From the NCBI GenBank assembly GCA_014058105.1, contig JACGCM010002624.1, forward strand, positions 682,001 to 746,000: 64,000 nucleotides of DNA, read 5' to 3'. Positions within the stretch are counted from its first letter, which is position 1; every line of letters starts with the position of its first letter. Below are positions 24,978 through 36,130 of this stretch, in pieces. The notes under the pieces were generated by a model. That model saw nothing but the letters and a program-made list of their open reading frames with translations, did no database searches and was not told the origin of the DNA. Made by a program: the position numbers and the translations under genes. This DNA comes from Kingdonia uniflora (Eukaryota > Streptophyta > Magnoliopsida > Ranunculales > Circaeasteraceae).

Positions 24978-25930
24978 CTAGGGTTGTCAAATCAGGTTGT
25001 CTGGGCTGAATTTGACCCTCTGTATCTGATAAGGATCGAAAAATAATTGATCCTCTACGACCCGATCCATTAATGATTCGATCTGTGGTACATATATGTT
25101 GGTCATGTATAATAAGTCTTTAACTATGTCTCTTATGTTTGGCATACATAATGTATCATTTTGTGGTTTATAGGTAAGTATTGTTGGTTGTATATATATT
25201 TTAAATGTTTTTTTCTTTTTTTTGGAGAGGCAAACGGAGGGACTAACCCTCATGATACATAAAAGACAGAAAAACTGTACAAGGTGGGGGCAACTCCTCA
25301 CAGAACGAAGCTAGTACACAGTCTAGATTCTGAAGGCACTCTAGTGTGGCTTAGCCTTGTAGTCAAGGAGTTCTAAAGTAGACAGTTCCATCTGCATCTG
25401 CATTAATGATTCTCTTTAGATCATCAGGGAAAGTATCGTGTGTAATTGCACAGCCCAGCATCTGTGATCAGGTTTGCACAATATCTATTGTCTATTGTCC
25501 ATGGTTTATAAACATTTGTTCCGTTGTTAGTTCTTAACATAAATTGAAAATTTGTGGAAGATTTAAGCATAACGGATCAGATCGGATCGAGTCGGATAAT
25601 GATTGCCTAAATCCTTAAAGGATCGGGTCAGGATCAACCAAGATCTTGTCCATTGGCAGCCCTATTTTAAACATATACTCTGTTGTTAATTTATAGAACT
25701 TAAAATTGCAAGGATTGAATATTTGCAAAATGTTTAAGTATAACAGAGAGGATCGCGTAGGATGAGGACCATCTAGATCCTTAAAAGATCGGGTCTGGAT
25801 CACGTAATTAGTGATCCTTTAGGATTACAGATCGGGTTAGGATTTCGATATTTCTTAATGGATTGGATCGGATTGGATTGGATCAAGATCAACTAAGATC
25901 CTGACCGATCAGATCCATTGACAGCCCTAG
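24978..25930. mobile_element. Non-autonomous TIR element rich in GATC words
   Basis: Ends are CTAGGGTTGTCAA (24978-24990) and TTGACAGCCCTAG (25918-25930), inverted with one mismatch; TAGGG-TGTCAA ends are typical of hAT-like MITEs. Both ends adjoin blocks of degenerate ggatcggatcgggtc words, with another internal end-like copy (ggcagccctatttt) near 25653. An 8-bp target duplication is not evident. No transposase. Confidence 0.5.
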
Positions 25931-25974
25931 TTTGAACTAAGAGCAAAACATCTATTCTCAACAGTAGTAAGTTG

Positions 25975-27460
25975 GGGTCAATTTCAAACCTTTAACAAGT
26001 GTTCCATGGTTGGAGAAAACGCTTAGTTTATAATGTAAGTCTGCAAGTTCTCCATGATTTAGAAACCTTTCATACAATGGTTTCGAAAGATGCTTAGTTT
26101 TTAATGTCGGTTACCAGATATGGAGGTTACAGGACATGTTTTTACAAGTGTTCCAAGATTGAGAAACCTTGCATGGAAAGGTTTAACAAGATGCCTAATG
26201 TCGGTTTACAAGTGTTCCATGATTTAGAAACCTTTCATGCAATGGTTTTGAGAGATATGGAGGTTACACTACAGGACATATTTTCAGATGATTTACAAAC
26301 CTAGCATGCAAAGGTTCAACAAGATGTTTAATGTCGGTTTCCATGATTCACAGATCTTTCATGCAGAGGTTTGGAGAAACGCTTAAATGTAGGTTTACAA
26401 GTGTTCCATGATTTAGAAACCTTTCATGAAATGGTTTCGAAAGATGCTTAATTAGTTTTTAATGTCGGTTATGAGATATGTAGGTTACAAGCCTAATTTC
26501 TGTCATGGTTCAGAAAGATGCTTGGTTTTTAATGTCAGTTACAACAAGATGTGTATGGGTTACATCAAGTGTTTTATCATCTTTCTGCAATGGTTTTAAG
26601 AGATGCTTAGACCAAGTGTCACTGAAACACAAGCTTGGTACGCGTGGCACTTAAGGCACGTGCCTCAAGTAAGCCTAATTATTCGTCTCTTTCCATCGTC
26701 TTTTAACACAATATTACATAAAATCAAGGTAACACAAACACTGTACAAATGGTCATTACAAACTTCATTTCATTCATTTATCAACAACAATTACAAAACT
26801 TTATTTCCTTCTCAGGTATATCGGAGTCATGTTCTCTATATAATAGCTACTAAGTAAATAGCTTACAACCAAAAGGAAAAATTAAAGTTGGAGACGAAGC
26901 TTATTCCCCTTTTTGGCTAACCTAAACTTTACATAAATAAACGAAACTTTTTACAAGGCTTTATTACATCTTAAAGTTACTATTTACAAAATATTGGCTC
27001 GATCATCCGCTGAGGTGTCACACCAAACATTTGCAATGGTTTAAAAGCATGCTTGGTGGTTAATGTAGGTTAGGAAACATGTACAGGTTTACAAGTGTTC
27101 CATTATTTGCAAAACTTTCATGCAATGAAGCGGTTTGAAAAGATCGATGCTTAAATTTATAATGTAGGTAACATAACATGTTTTTTAAAGGTGCACATGA
27201 TATGCAGTGAAACCTGTCTTATTGCACCCTATATAAAGGCACAACCTCTCTAAATGCAAAACAAATCTTTGGTCCAGGAACACAAATCTTTTATAATTGT
27301 AAACTATATAATTGCACATGTTTTTAGCAGTCCTAACGGTGTGCATTTATGTAGGTTTCACTGTACCAACATTTCATGCAATTGTTCGAAAAGATGCTTA
27401 GATTAGAGTGCATTGTTTTACAAGTTTTCCTGTAAAGGTTTCGCATAGGTTGAAATGCTT
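25975..27460. repeat. Degenerate tandem repeat of about 105 bp in the ARP5 3' flank
   Basis: Units share tacaagtgttccatgattt, agaaacctttcatgcaatgg, agatgcttagttttt and aatgtcggttac. At least seven units are visible before 26610. A further stretch follows at 27023-27460, separated by unrelated sequence at 26610-27020. Unit lengths vary and some units are truncated. Confidence 0.7.
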
Positions 27461-27901
27461 CAAGTTGTTCCAAGGAGCACATTAAACAATCCATACATTT
27501 GTTGGATTTTAAGTGCTCCCATACATACCCAGTGGTATGATGACCCTGAACTGTACCGCGCAACTCTTATATACTGAACATTTCTCACAGTATTGACAGT
27601 CAAAATTTAGATCCATATTGGGATCAATACATTTTCTAATGTAAGAGTAAAAGGATATAAACTATTCTCTTGGCAAAAACTTAAGCCAAAAGACCAAATA
27701 TCAAACATTTTCATTAATGCGCTATGCAAACTGTCATACAGACGAGTTGATATAACTACACTAATCAAGCAGATAATAGTACTGCTCCGAATAAAATCTG
27801 ATACTAAGATTCTAAGCTAAAAGACATACTAGTGCTCTTGCACAAAATTGTTGAGAATTTTTTATTCTGAAAATCTTCATCCAGCAAGAACAACTTCTTC
27901 A

Positions 27902-30900
27902 TTAGGTGTAGCTGAAACGGTAACCCCGGAGCCAATCTTCACCCTTTTCATAATAATCTTGCTTACTAAAAGTTTGCATGGAGAACTGTGGAGCAGCGGC
28001 ATAGGTAGCAGCTCCCCTCCAAGCATCAAGAATTGGATCAGAAGCTCTAAGCACTTTTATAGATGCTCCAAAAGGGCGAATCTTTCTAATATCAGTTTCT
28101 AAGCGCTCAGCCATACCAGGAAAGAGACAACTTCCGCCAGTCATAAGTATTGAACTCGTCATTCTCTCCTCCAGAGTATGATTCTTTGACGATAATCTTC
28201 TAATTGATATTCCACACATCTCATCGAGGCCTGCTTGATCAACACCAATCATGTTTGGCTGGAAAAGTACTTCAGGGCAACGGAATCTTTCAACCCCGAT
28301 GGCGATCTGAAAATCTTCCTCTGTGAGAGGACGGAATTTGGGAATCTCAGTGATTGTTTGAAAGGAACCCGCCTCTGGGTTGGCAACAAATGTTGGATCA
28401 ATATCCTGTAATGGTTATAATCTGAGGGTTAATGAATGGGCTGCACCATATAAAGAAAACGTTTCTTTGGAGATAATGTTAATTGGGAGATAACCTCCCA
28501 GGTTCTGGTGCCTTTTCATGTTACACTCTTTTCACCAATGAAGATCACTCTCATGGACTTAAAGTTATCTAATAATTACAGAGATTCGGAAGACGTGATA
28601 GTTACGCTGGTTTTTGCATACTGTGCCCTCTTTCCAACTATCAGTCTTCTCCTGCTTAATACTCACGATGAGAGTCATTAAACTTCAGAAACTTATTAAT
28701 CATCATTAACAATTAATTCCAGGGAGTGATCTTAGTTATTGAGTCGAACAATGACACCCAACCTATAGCTACAACTTGGTAACACTAGTTTCAATCATTT
28801 GAACATGTGCCAACGTCAGGTCACGCATATCAGAAAATATAATCCGAGCCAACTCGGGTATGTTAAGTGAATGGAACACTTGAACATATTTATACAAGGT
28901 AAGCAATCCTCCAGATTATCAATCCTCGAATCAGGGTTCACAATGCTACTACTTGCACAAAAAATAAGTTATGCAAACCCTTAAACATGTTAGAATAAAG
29001 AACTGACCTGTAGTCTAGAACTGATACGTGTCAGCTCCGCTTCATCCCAATCCGATCCCTCATCGTCATTGCCGCCCATCACTGTATAAACTTGCCAATC
29101 TTCATCCCTGGCTCCAAAAGTGTCCTCCCCCTTTCCTTTATCAAATGCTGCCGTAGTCAAAAGTCGCATCTTTTCCTTTTTGGCAGCATTCAATCTCTCA
29201 CCACGTCCTACGCCACCAGATAAATTTTGATTATCATTTGTCTTCAATCGCTTCCGTTGCTCAACTTTTTCAGTGAGCTCTCTGTGTTTAGCTCGTAGCT
29301 GTTCTAAATAAAGTTCCGGGTTCTCCCTACATTATTACATATGAGATACATGTCAAATAAATAAATAGGAAAATAGTTCGATTTTGTAAATATAACCTAC
29401 AAAGTTTGTTTTGGTAATATCAATCCTATATATGTACGATATTCAGGGAGGCATTTAAAAGGTTTACAATTATAAAGTTAAAAGCAGATTTGCATATGGA
29501 AAAACTATGGTAAAGGAAAAAATAAAGTTCGAATATGGTCAACAAAAAATCATTTAATTAGATAAAACAATGGTTTCCTTTAAATAATACATGGATAAAC
29601 CTGCATTCAACGTGTAGACATATTATACTAATGGCTTCTTTTGTGAAAATATATGCTAAAACTACCAGAATATCATAAGAATCACGTAAACATATGCAAG
29701 TTCAAAACATGTGCATGGAGCGTGAATTGTAGCACATATTGCTAACTAGGGGCAAAGCCGGTAACATCAGTTTTAACAAGAAATGTATGCATGGTCTTCG
29801 AAAGCAAAAGTCATACTCGAAGGATGTCTTAAGAATCATATTATGGCTGTATTCAAAATGCAATAACTTACAAACGTTTTTCTTCATCTTGTTGATTTTG
29901 CTTCTCTCTTTGGAGCTCTTCATCAAACCGTTTCTGCTGGGCTCGCACCCTCCCCTCGGACATATTCTTAGAAAATGCCTGCCTTTGCTTCTCCTTAATC
30001 TGCCAAAACGCAAACCGTACTTGTCATGTTAGTATAAGAAAAATGAGACTTTAACATGTTTCTTTGACATCACAGCCTAAACTATATATAACAATAGTGT
30101 AGGTAAATGCATCATAGATCCCTAAATTGGATTGATTTTAATACTAGTGATCCTTGCATATTACTCCAACAAAAATTGTCGTTCAACCAGGAGAAGTTTA
30201 TTGCCCAGGACTTGCAAAAGCAAGCAAATTAGAGAGAGAGAGAAAATTGCACATGGAAGCAAGCAAGATACAAATGCGTTTCTCTCATAATTCTGTCATG
30301 ACGGATGACTCGACCTTATGTTTGTGATAACTAAAGTGGAAAAAAGGGATTCCCCCGAAGCTGCAGTAAGAAAACATGGTTCATTTTCTTAAAGTACCTT
30401 GTAAATAGTGGCATCACCTAGGTAACGACATGGATACGGGGTGTCGGAAACGGCAGAAAATAGAAAAGTACCTTGTAAATAGTGTTGGACACGTGTATCC
30501 GAGTGTCGGGGTGTGAGACACATTTTATTTTCTTAAAGTGAAGTGTCATTGTTACGTAGGGCATCACACTACACTCTATTTGCTATTATGCTAGTAAGAA
30601 ATTGCCCTTTGATAGACTTTTGAAGGAAGAAGATTGGACACAAACTATAGATACAAGTACAACAAGGTCAAGCACACTTCCAGAGGAGGATTTCTCAAGT
30701 GAGATGACCTATCTAATAATCGCATATCCTATCTTAAATAATAAAAATCGGGATACAAATATCGTGTAATTTTTAGGTTAGTGGCTTAGTGCATATACTG
30801 ATATAGTAAATACTTCACCTGTTCTGGAGACAGTATACTGTCTGGGACATCGATAAGTGGATACTGCTCTGTCTTCTCTTTCATTTCGGGCGACTCACCC

Positions 30901-33900
30901 TTTGCTTTCCGCAAAGATTGTGTCACCCTAACAATAGCTGCGTCAATTTCCTGCTTGGAGACATATCCCGTCTGAGACAAAAAAGATTCAACGTTGTTCT
31001 CTTGTACGTTTCCAAGCTGCTGCAAAAGAAATTCCAAACCTTGTAGCTCGTTTTCCAGGTCTGTTATTCTAGAAGACCTTTTTAACGCAGCCATTTCTTT
31101 TAGTCGCTGGGCTGCCTTCTCTCTGTTTGCTGCTTTTCTTGCTTTTTCTTCTTCTGATGGTAACGCTTCTACTGGTGGACGAACCCACAGGAGCTGCCAG
31201 CACCTGGTTTTCTCTTCAGCTTCCTTTGCCCCATTCTGTCACGAAAATTCGTATTACTTTAACTATGGATTATTGCGTAAGTCAGGACCAGATTTCAATT
31301 TATGGGAAGATAGGCCGATATATGTGCTGTTCAACCTATCAAAATGACCCATAAGTTTCTAAATAATGGCAAACCTAGTACATATACCTAAAAATATATC
31401 AGCCAGGCAAATCGATATTTTGAGATACCCCTACATGCAAAGGGTATCATAAAAGGACCCAAAGAATGGGGGGGATCAGGGCCAAGACAGAAAGGGATTG
31501 CTCTGACCATTTAACATGCGGGGAATTCGTTGAATTATATGAATATTATTACAAGATAGATTATTGATTCGCCCGGCCCATATTGCATAAATATAGTTCC
31601 TTCAACTAATATATCAAGCTATTTCGCTATTAATCATGATATATTAACCATTGGAATTTTACTTCAAACTTAATCAACCAATATGTGTGTTCCATGAGTT
31701 TCCGTACCGGTCATTTGATGTATTGGTTGATATTTTGAACATCAACTTGAACTTCAGCTTATTAAAGGAAATATCTAAAACTTGTTACCTGAAATAATCG
31801 TACTTCAGATCCATAATCCAGAGCTACATAGCAATGCTCCATTTTCAGGTCTTCGACCTTGTCCAATGTAATGCTAGACCTTTTCATTGTGCAAATTAAA
31901 ATATACCATAAGTTTAATTATCGAAACAAAGGTCGATACCACTTTACTACTGTAACTAAACAGTAAATATAGGGTGTACAACGCACTTACATGTGATACG
32001 GGTATTTGAGTGAAAGAAGTTGTTTCAAATATTCAGAGACATGGTACCCCCCAATGTTAGTTCTACAACATGCTTCAAATAGGGGCTCGCCACCAACAAA
32101 CTGAAGGCAAAAGAATATTTGAAAGATTTAGTACAAGTTCAGACATCGGATAATGTCACAGAAAAGTTCATCTACAGCCGTTTTCGAACCAGCAGATTCG
32201 GATAAAAAATCCACTTAAAGAAATTGTTGAGGATAACAATAATATTGTGGGCCCACCAATATGGTCCTAATACGATTTATCAACCGAATTCCTAAGTTCT
32301 GCTAAAAAAATCATCAGGGTAGGTAAGCTTACTGGGATAACATGACTCGTGTTTAATCCCGAGCATATAGCAAGACCATCTTTATTGCAAATACCCAGTT
32401 GTTCATTAAACTTGTAGCTGAATGCAGCATCAACACCGAAAGCTGTAATCAGATAGTAGATGAAATGACATTAAAACAACAGTTATCAACAAGAATATCA
32501 TTGTATACAAATAAAACTGGGGCATTTTATAGATCTTTGTGAGGAAGATAGAAGCTAAAAATAATAATTACAATGGATCTGATCGGACATGATTAAAGAA
32601 ACCCCAATTGAATATAAAAAGTTAAGATAAAAATCTGAGTATAATCCGAAAACATGTCACAGAATCTGAATCCAACTGAAAAAGCACAATAAATGCATCG
32701 GGAAGTCCTTTGTCAAATTAATCACTAGAAATCGTACCTAGTGATGGCACTCCATAACTCTCAAAAAGAAGTTCCGCCATTTTACTACGAGATTGCACAG
32801 GATTGCATGCACATTCTGTAATCAGGATAGGATGGTCAACCTGTTTTTCCCTCAAATTTAACATAAGTAAAAAAGTAAATATTTGTGAGTATATAATTAC
32901 CATATCCCATTCTCAATTCTAAAAAAAACTGAACAGAGATGATGGGTCCTAAGAGAGATGAGTTTCCCTACATGTTAGAGAATGGTTACGGCTCTAATAC
33001 AGTAAGAGATTTGAAAGCTCTATAAATTTCTTGAATTTTAGGGAGCCTAAAGGTGTGAATATCGTATGACAAGGAATTTGACCTCAAATCCCATTGTTTT
33101 ATAGCTAACCAAACTCATGGATGATAATTCGATGCATCTCATTCACCTACTCTAAAACCCAATAGAAACAATATGTAACTTTACCTGTGATCCATAAGCA
33201 CCCATCCGCTCAAACCCATAGTCAAGAATCTACAAAAAAACATAAACCATTTAACGAGAGTAACTCTTTTGATAAACTAACTATACATTGCAATACATAA
33301 CCAAAGTGAACTTACGTATTCCATGTTCTCAAATTGATACACAACATTATAATCAAATGCCGAGCGATGTTGGGATCTAGTGCAGTCAAAGTATTTCATC
33401 ACTGCAGGATCATGGTCACCCACAATGGTAACAGTTTCACCTACATACAAAACTAGTCTCATTAAAATTGCAACAACCCAATGAGAATGACAAGCATTAT
33501 AGGTAATTAAAATACCCTTACGTTATAATAAGTCCCCACAACACTCAATATTTAGTATTTACGCTTATTTTATCATCGAAATGCAATGCAGGTCATAATA
33601 ATGTACACATTAAGCGCGCTTTTTATTATAGTTTCCACAGTCATGTAATACTACTACAACAGTACCTGTTGTTTTGTGGCGAGGTCTGTGAACCACATTG
33701 CGAAAGCTGAGTCGAGGATCACACTCTCCTGCCCATCTGTAATTACAAACAATTTCAAGTTAAAACCACACTAACTTAGGTTTTACAAATTAGGGTTAGG
33801 GTTTGTAATCAAAACATACCCAATTCGAAAATTTGAGGCGCCATTGTCGATCACGATTGGACAATTCGAAGGGAACATGTTGTAATCATGTTGCCGTTGT

Positions 33901-33920
33901 GGACGCGATACAAACGGCAT
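27902..33920 (-). CDS. ARP5: Actin-related protein 5 (INO80 complex subunit)
   Basis: Nuclear actin-related protein of the INO80 nucleosome remodeller, linked in plants to DNA repair and cell growth. Twelve exons on the minus strand: 33820-33920, 33666-33736, 33316-33440, 33185-33229, 32738-32840, 32333-32442, 31991-32100, 31789-31879, 30819-31235, 29872-29999, 29008-29326, 27902-28405. They give 707 residues with all phases consistent. The actin fold starts at [18 protein letters not shown] (phosphate-binding loop 1). [25 protein letters not shown] and TNIGGYHV follow. Exons 9-11 encode the long charged insertion typical of ARP5, partly coiled coil, ending in [15 protein letters not shown]. 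Exon 12 returns to actin with [14 protein letters not shown] and a [10 protein letters not shown] segment. The length is close to Arabidopsis ARP5. The start is the ATG giving [10 protein letters not shown], upstream of a more tempting ATG at 33844 that is out of frame. Confidence 0.96.
33790..33804. repeat. Telomere-like double repeat in ARP5 intron 1
   Basis: TTAGGGTTAGGGTTT, two overlapping plant telomere-type units, lies just after the first donor site. It may be a regulatory interstitial telomere motif or chance. Confidence 0.4.
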
Positions 33921-33931
33921 CTCTTGAGCTC

Positions 33932-34030
33932 TTAGGGTTTGGAGAGCTTCAAACAACGACACTCATGAAACCTTCGTCGTCTTCGTTTCAAGCTCTCTGT
34001 ACTATTGGGCCCAATTTTTAATTGGGCTGG
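33932..34030 (-). promoter_or_regulatory. ARP5 telo-box and site II elements
   Basis: On the minus strand AAACCCTAA (33932-33940) lies 12 nt before the ATG. The 12-bp palindrome ATTGGGCCCAAT (34004-34015) holds two opposed site II cores (TGGGCC), and TTGGGCTGG follows at 34022-34030. Telo-box plus site II is the TCP-bound arrangement seen in plant genes for growth and ribosome production. Confidence 0.65.
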
Positions 34031-34783
34031 GGGCTCTGGAGTGCAATAGCCCGCAAATTACACAAACTTGGCATAAGGCCGATGGGCTCATACCAACCTC
34101 GAAACCCATACCTTGGTATTTGTATGTGAAGGTGAACTTGAACTTGAACTTTTGCTCGAGAGATAGTTGTTCGTACACTGATAAGGGATGTATCAATGCT
34201 CAGGAAGAGAGGAGCCATTGGTGGTTCCTCACGAAAGAATAAAAAGTTGGATCTACATTAGATCTCACCTGAATCGCCCTGCCCCATATATCTTTAGAGG
34301 AGAAGTTTTGTTTCAAACTCTAGCTTAAATAGAATGAGTATGCAATGCTAATGTGCCTAGGATGCTTCGCATCTTTGGATCGAATGCCTGATGAGCTCAT
34401 TGAACTATACATGTGGTTGAGACTGTCACAGCCATGCACAATGACGCAATTATCAAGGGCGTGCTCTACCATTGGGCTTGGGCTTGGGCTTGGGCTTGGG
34501 TAGGACTTGCCACAAAAATTTGGGTATAATCCGACACACGCGGTTACTCGTATGCCCACCAACACCAAGGAAGAAACAAGCAGTACTACTAGTTGGTGGC
34601 GGAAAGCGGGGTACGGCGAAAAAGGGATATTTCCATCCACCTTATCTGGGGATTGCTTCATGTACTTGATTAGTTGATAGTCATGTTGTAGTGCATTTTG
34701 GCTGTAGATATTGATGTGAAAAGATATTTGTGTTATGTTTATAATTTTGCAGATTTTGTATGTGAAAGAGTGAGAGAGCTGTG
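34031..34783. other. Upstream flank of ARP5
   Basis: No gene recognised. An imperfect TTGGGC tandem run sits at 34473-34500. The minus-strand open frame at 34320-34802 owes its Pro-Ser repeat to this run and shows no family signature. Confidence 0.5.
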
Positions 34784-35360
34784 TGTAATGACCTAATTTC
34801 ATATCTCGAACTTAACCTTTACACCAAGGATATTCAGAGAGTCTAGAACGAACACTAGCACAAAGTTTAGCGTAGAATTTTTTTGAAAAGGTTAAAAACC
34901 ACGACCTTTATTGAGGGTTTAGAAAGAGAAATGTTATTGATAGCTGCTAGATTATTACAAGAGATGCTCTGAGTATTTTGTAGAGACTTTCTTGATAAGA
35001 AAAGTCTATATTTTCTCTATAGTTCTATGGTCCTATTTATAGGTCTTGTAATTATATGACCGTTATCTGTTTTAATGACGAACGTTACAATATATGGTTT
35101 TGATGAGTCTTCATAATGATTTGTGTAATGGCTTGTGATCCAGGAGGATCTATGAAGTATCACTAATTTATAGTCAATTCACAATACGAATATAGAAACC
35201 CTAATTAACAAAAAAGTATGAAGAACAAACCAATTGGTTGGGAAAAATCCCTTTAGAGCTTTAATTGCTTAATTGAAATAAATTATAATCGAATTCTTCT
35301 CAAACCCTAAGTCTCTTTCCTAGAATTTCCATTAATCTCACTTCCCCTAATCTTACCCAG

Positions 35361-35516
35361 TCTTGCCCCTTTTTATAAGGGTTACAAGTTCCTAGTTTCA
35401 ATAGGACTTCCTAGCCTTGCCTCTTTTATAAGGGTTACAAGTTCCTAGTTATAATAGGACTTGCCTAGCCTTGCCCCTTTTATAAGGGTTACAAGTTCCT
35501 AGTTACAATAGGACTT
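35361..35516 (-). repeat. Three tandem units of about 54 bp with a TATA motif in the Y LTR
   Basis: Each unit contains a cttttataagggttacaag-like core and a (t/a)caataggact-like end. On the minus strand each core reads CCCTTATAAAAG or close, so the LTR carries three evenly spaced TATA-like motifs. Confidence 0.7.
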
Positions 35517-36015
35517 TGTTGAGAATCGAGGTAACTACTCCATCTTCTCTGACAAGAACGATACGCGGAAATCGCCAACTCAAGTAGTAAATCAATAAAT
35601 AACGATATAAAAGATACGGATATTTTTCCTGAGGAGGGAAGTGGAAAACCCTTGCGGATGAAAAACTGCTCCCCACGAACAATTCACTATGATATTAAAT
35701 AGATTATAATAATATTTCAAGCTTCTTAAGCTTTAATGGAGTCTCTTCAAACCCTAAGCTTCTCTCTAGAATTAAACTCACCAAGATAGGCTAACAAAAT
35801 CACCTAAGTCCCCTTTATATAGTAGGGAACTTAAAATACAAGTAGAACGGATCTCGAGGTAAACCCAACGTCTCATAATAACATCTAAAGTAAACCTACG
35901 CCAAGCTCGTTCGAACGACTTTGAAGCTCGTTCGATCGACTTCCTTCTTCGTTCGAACGACTTTGACAATTTCTTAATTTCTTCGACAATCCTTAGTTCG
36001 AGTTCACACTCAACA

Positions 36016-36026
36016 ATCTTCCACTT
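36016..36026 (-). other. Polypurine tract of copia element Z
   Basis: AAGTGGAAGAT on the minus strand immediately precedes the 3' LTR start TGTTGAG, as in copia elements (AAGTGGGAGAT type). Confidence 0.7.
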
Positions 36027-36130
36027 AAAATCGAATCCCGTAACCCATCTCCAAATTTCCAAATGAATTGCTCGTACTACCCGGACCTTCAATCTTGAAG
36101 ACCCACAAAAGTTGCATATGTTGTCAACTT

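Noticed and set aside
33833..34021. Plus-strand open frame over the ARP5 start
   Set aside because: It is the complement of ARP5 exon 1 and promoter elements and has no family signature.
34320..34802. 160-codon minus-strand frame with a Pro-Ser repeat
   Set aside because: The Pro-Ser run comes from the TTGGGC repeat and the rest lacks any domain; it also runs into element X.
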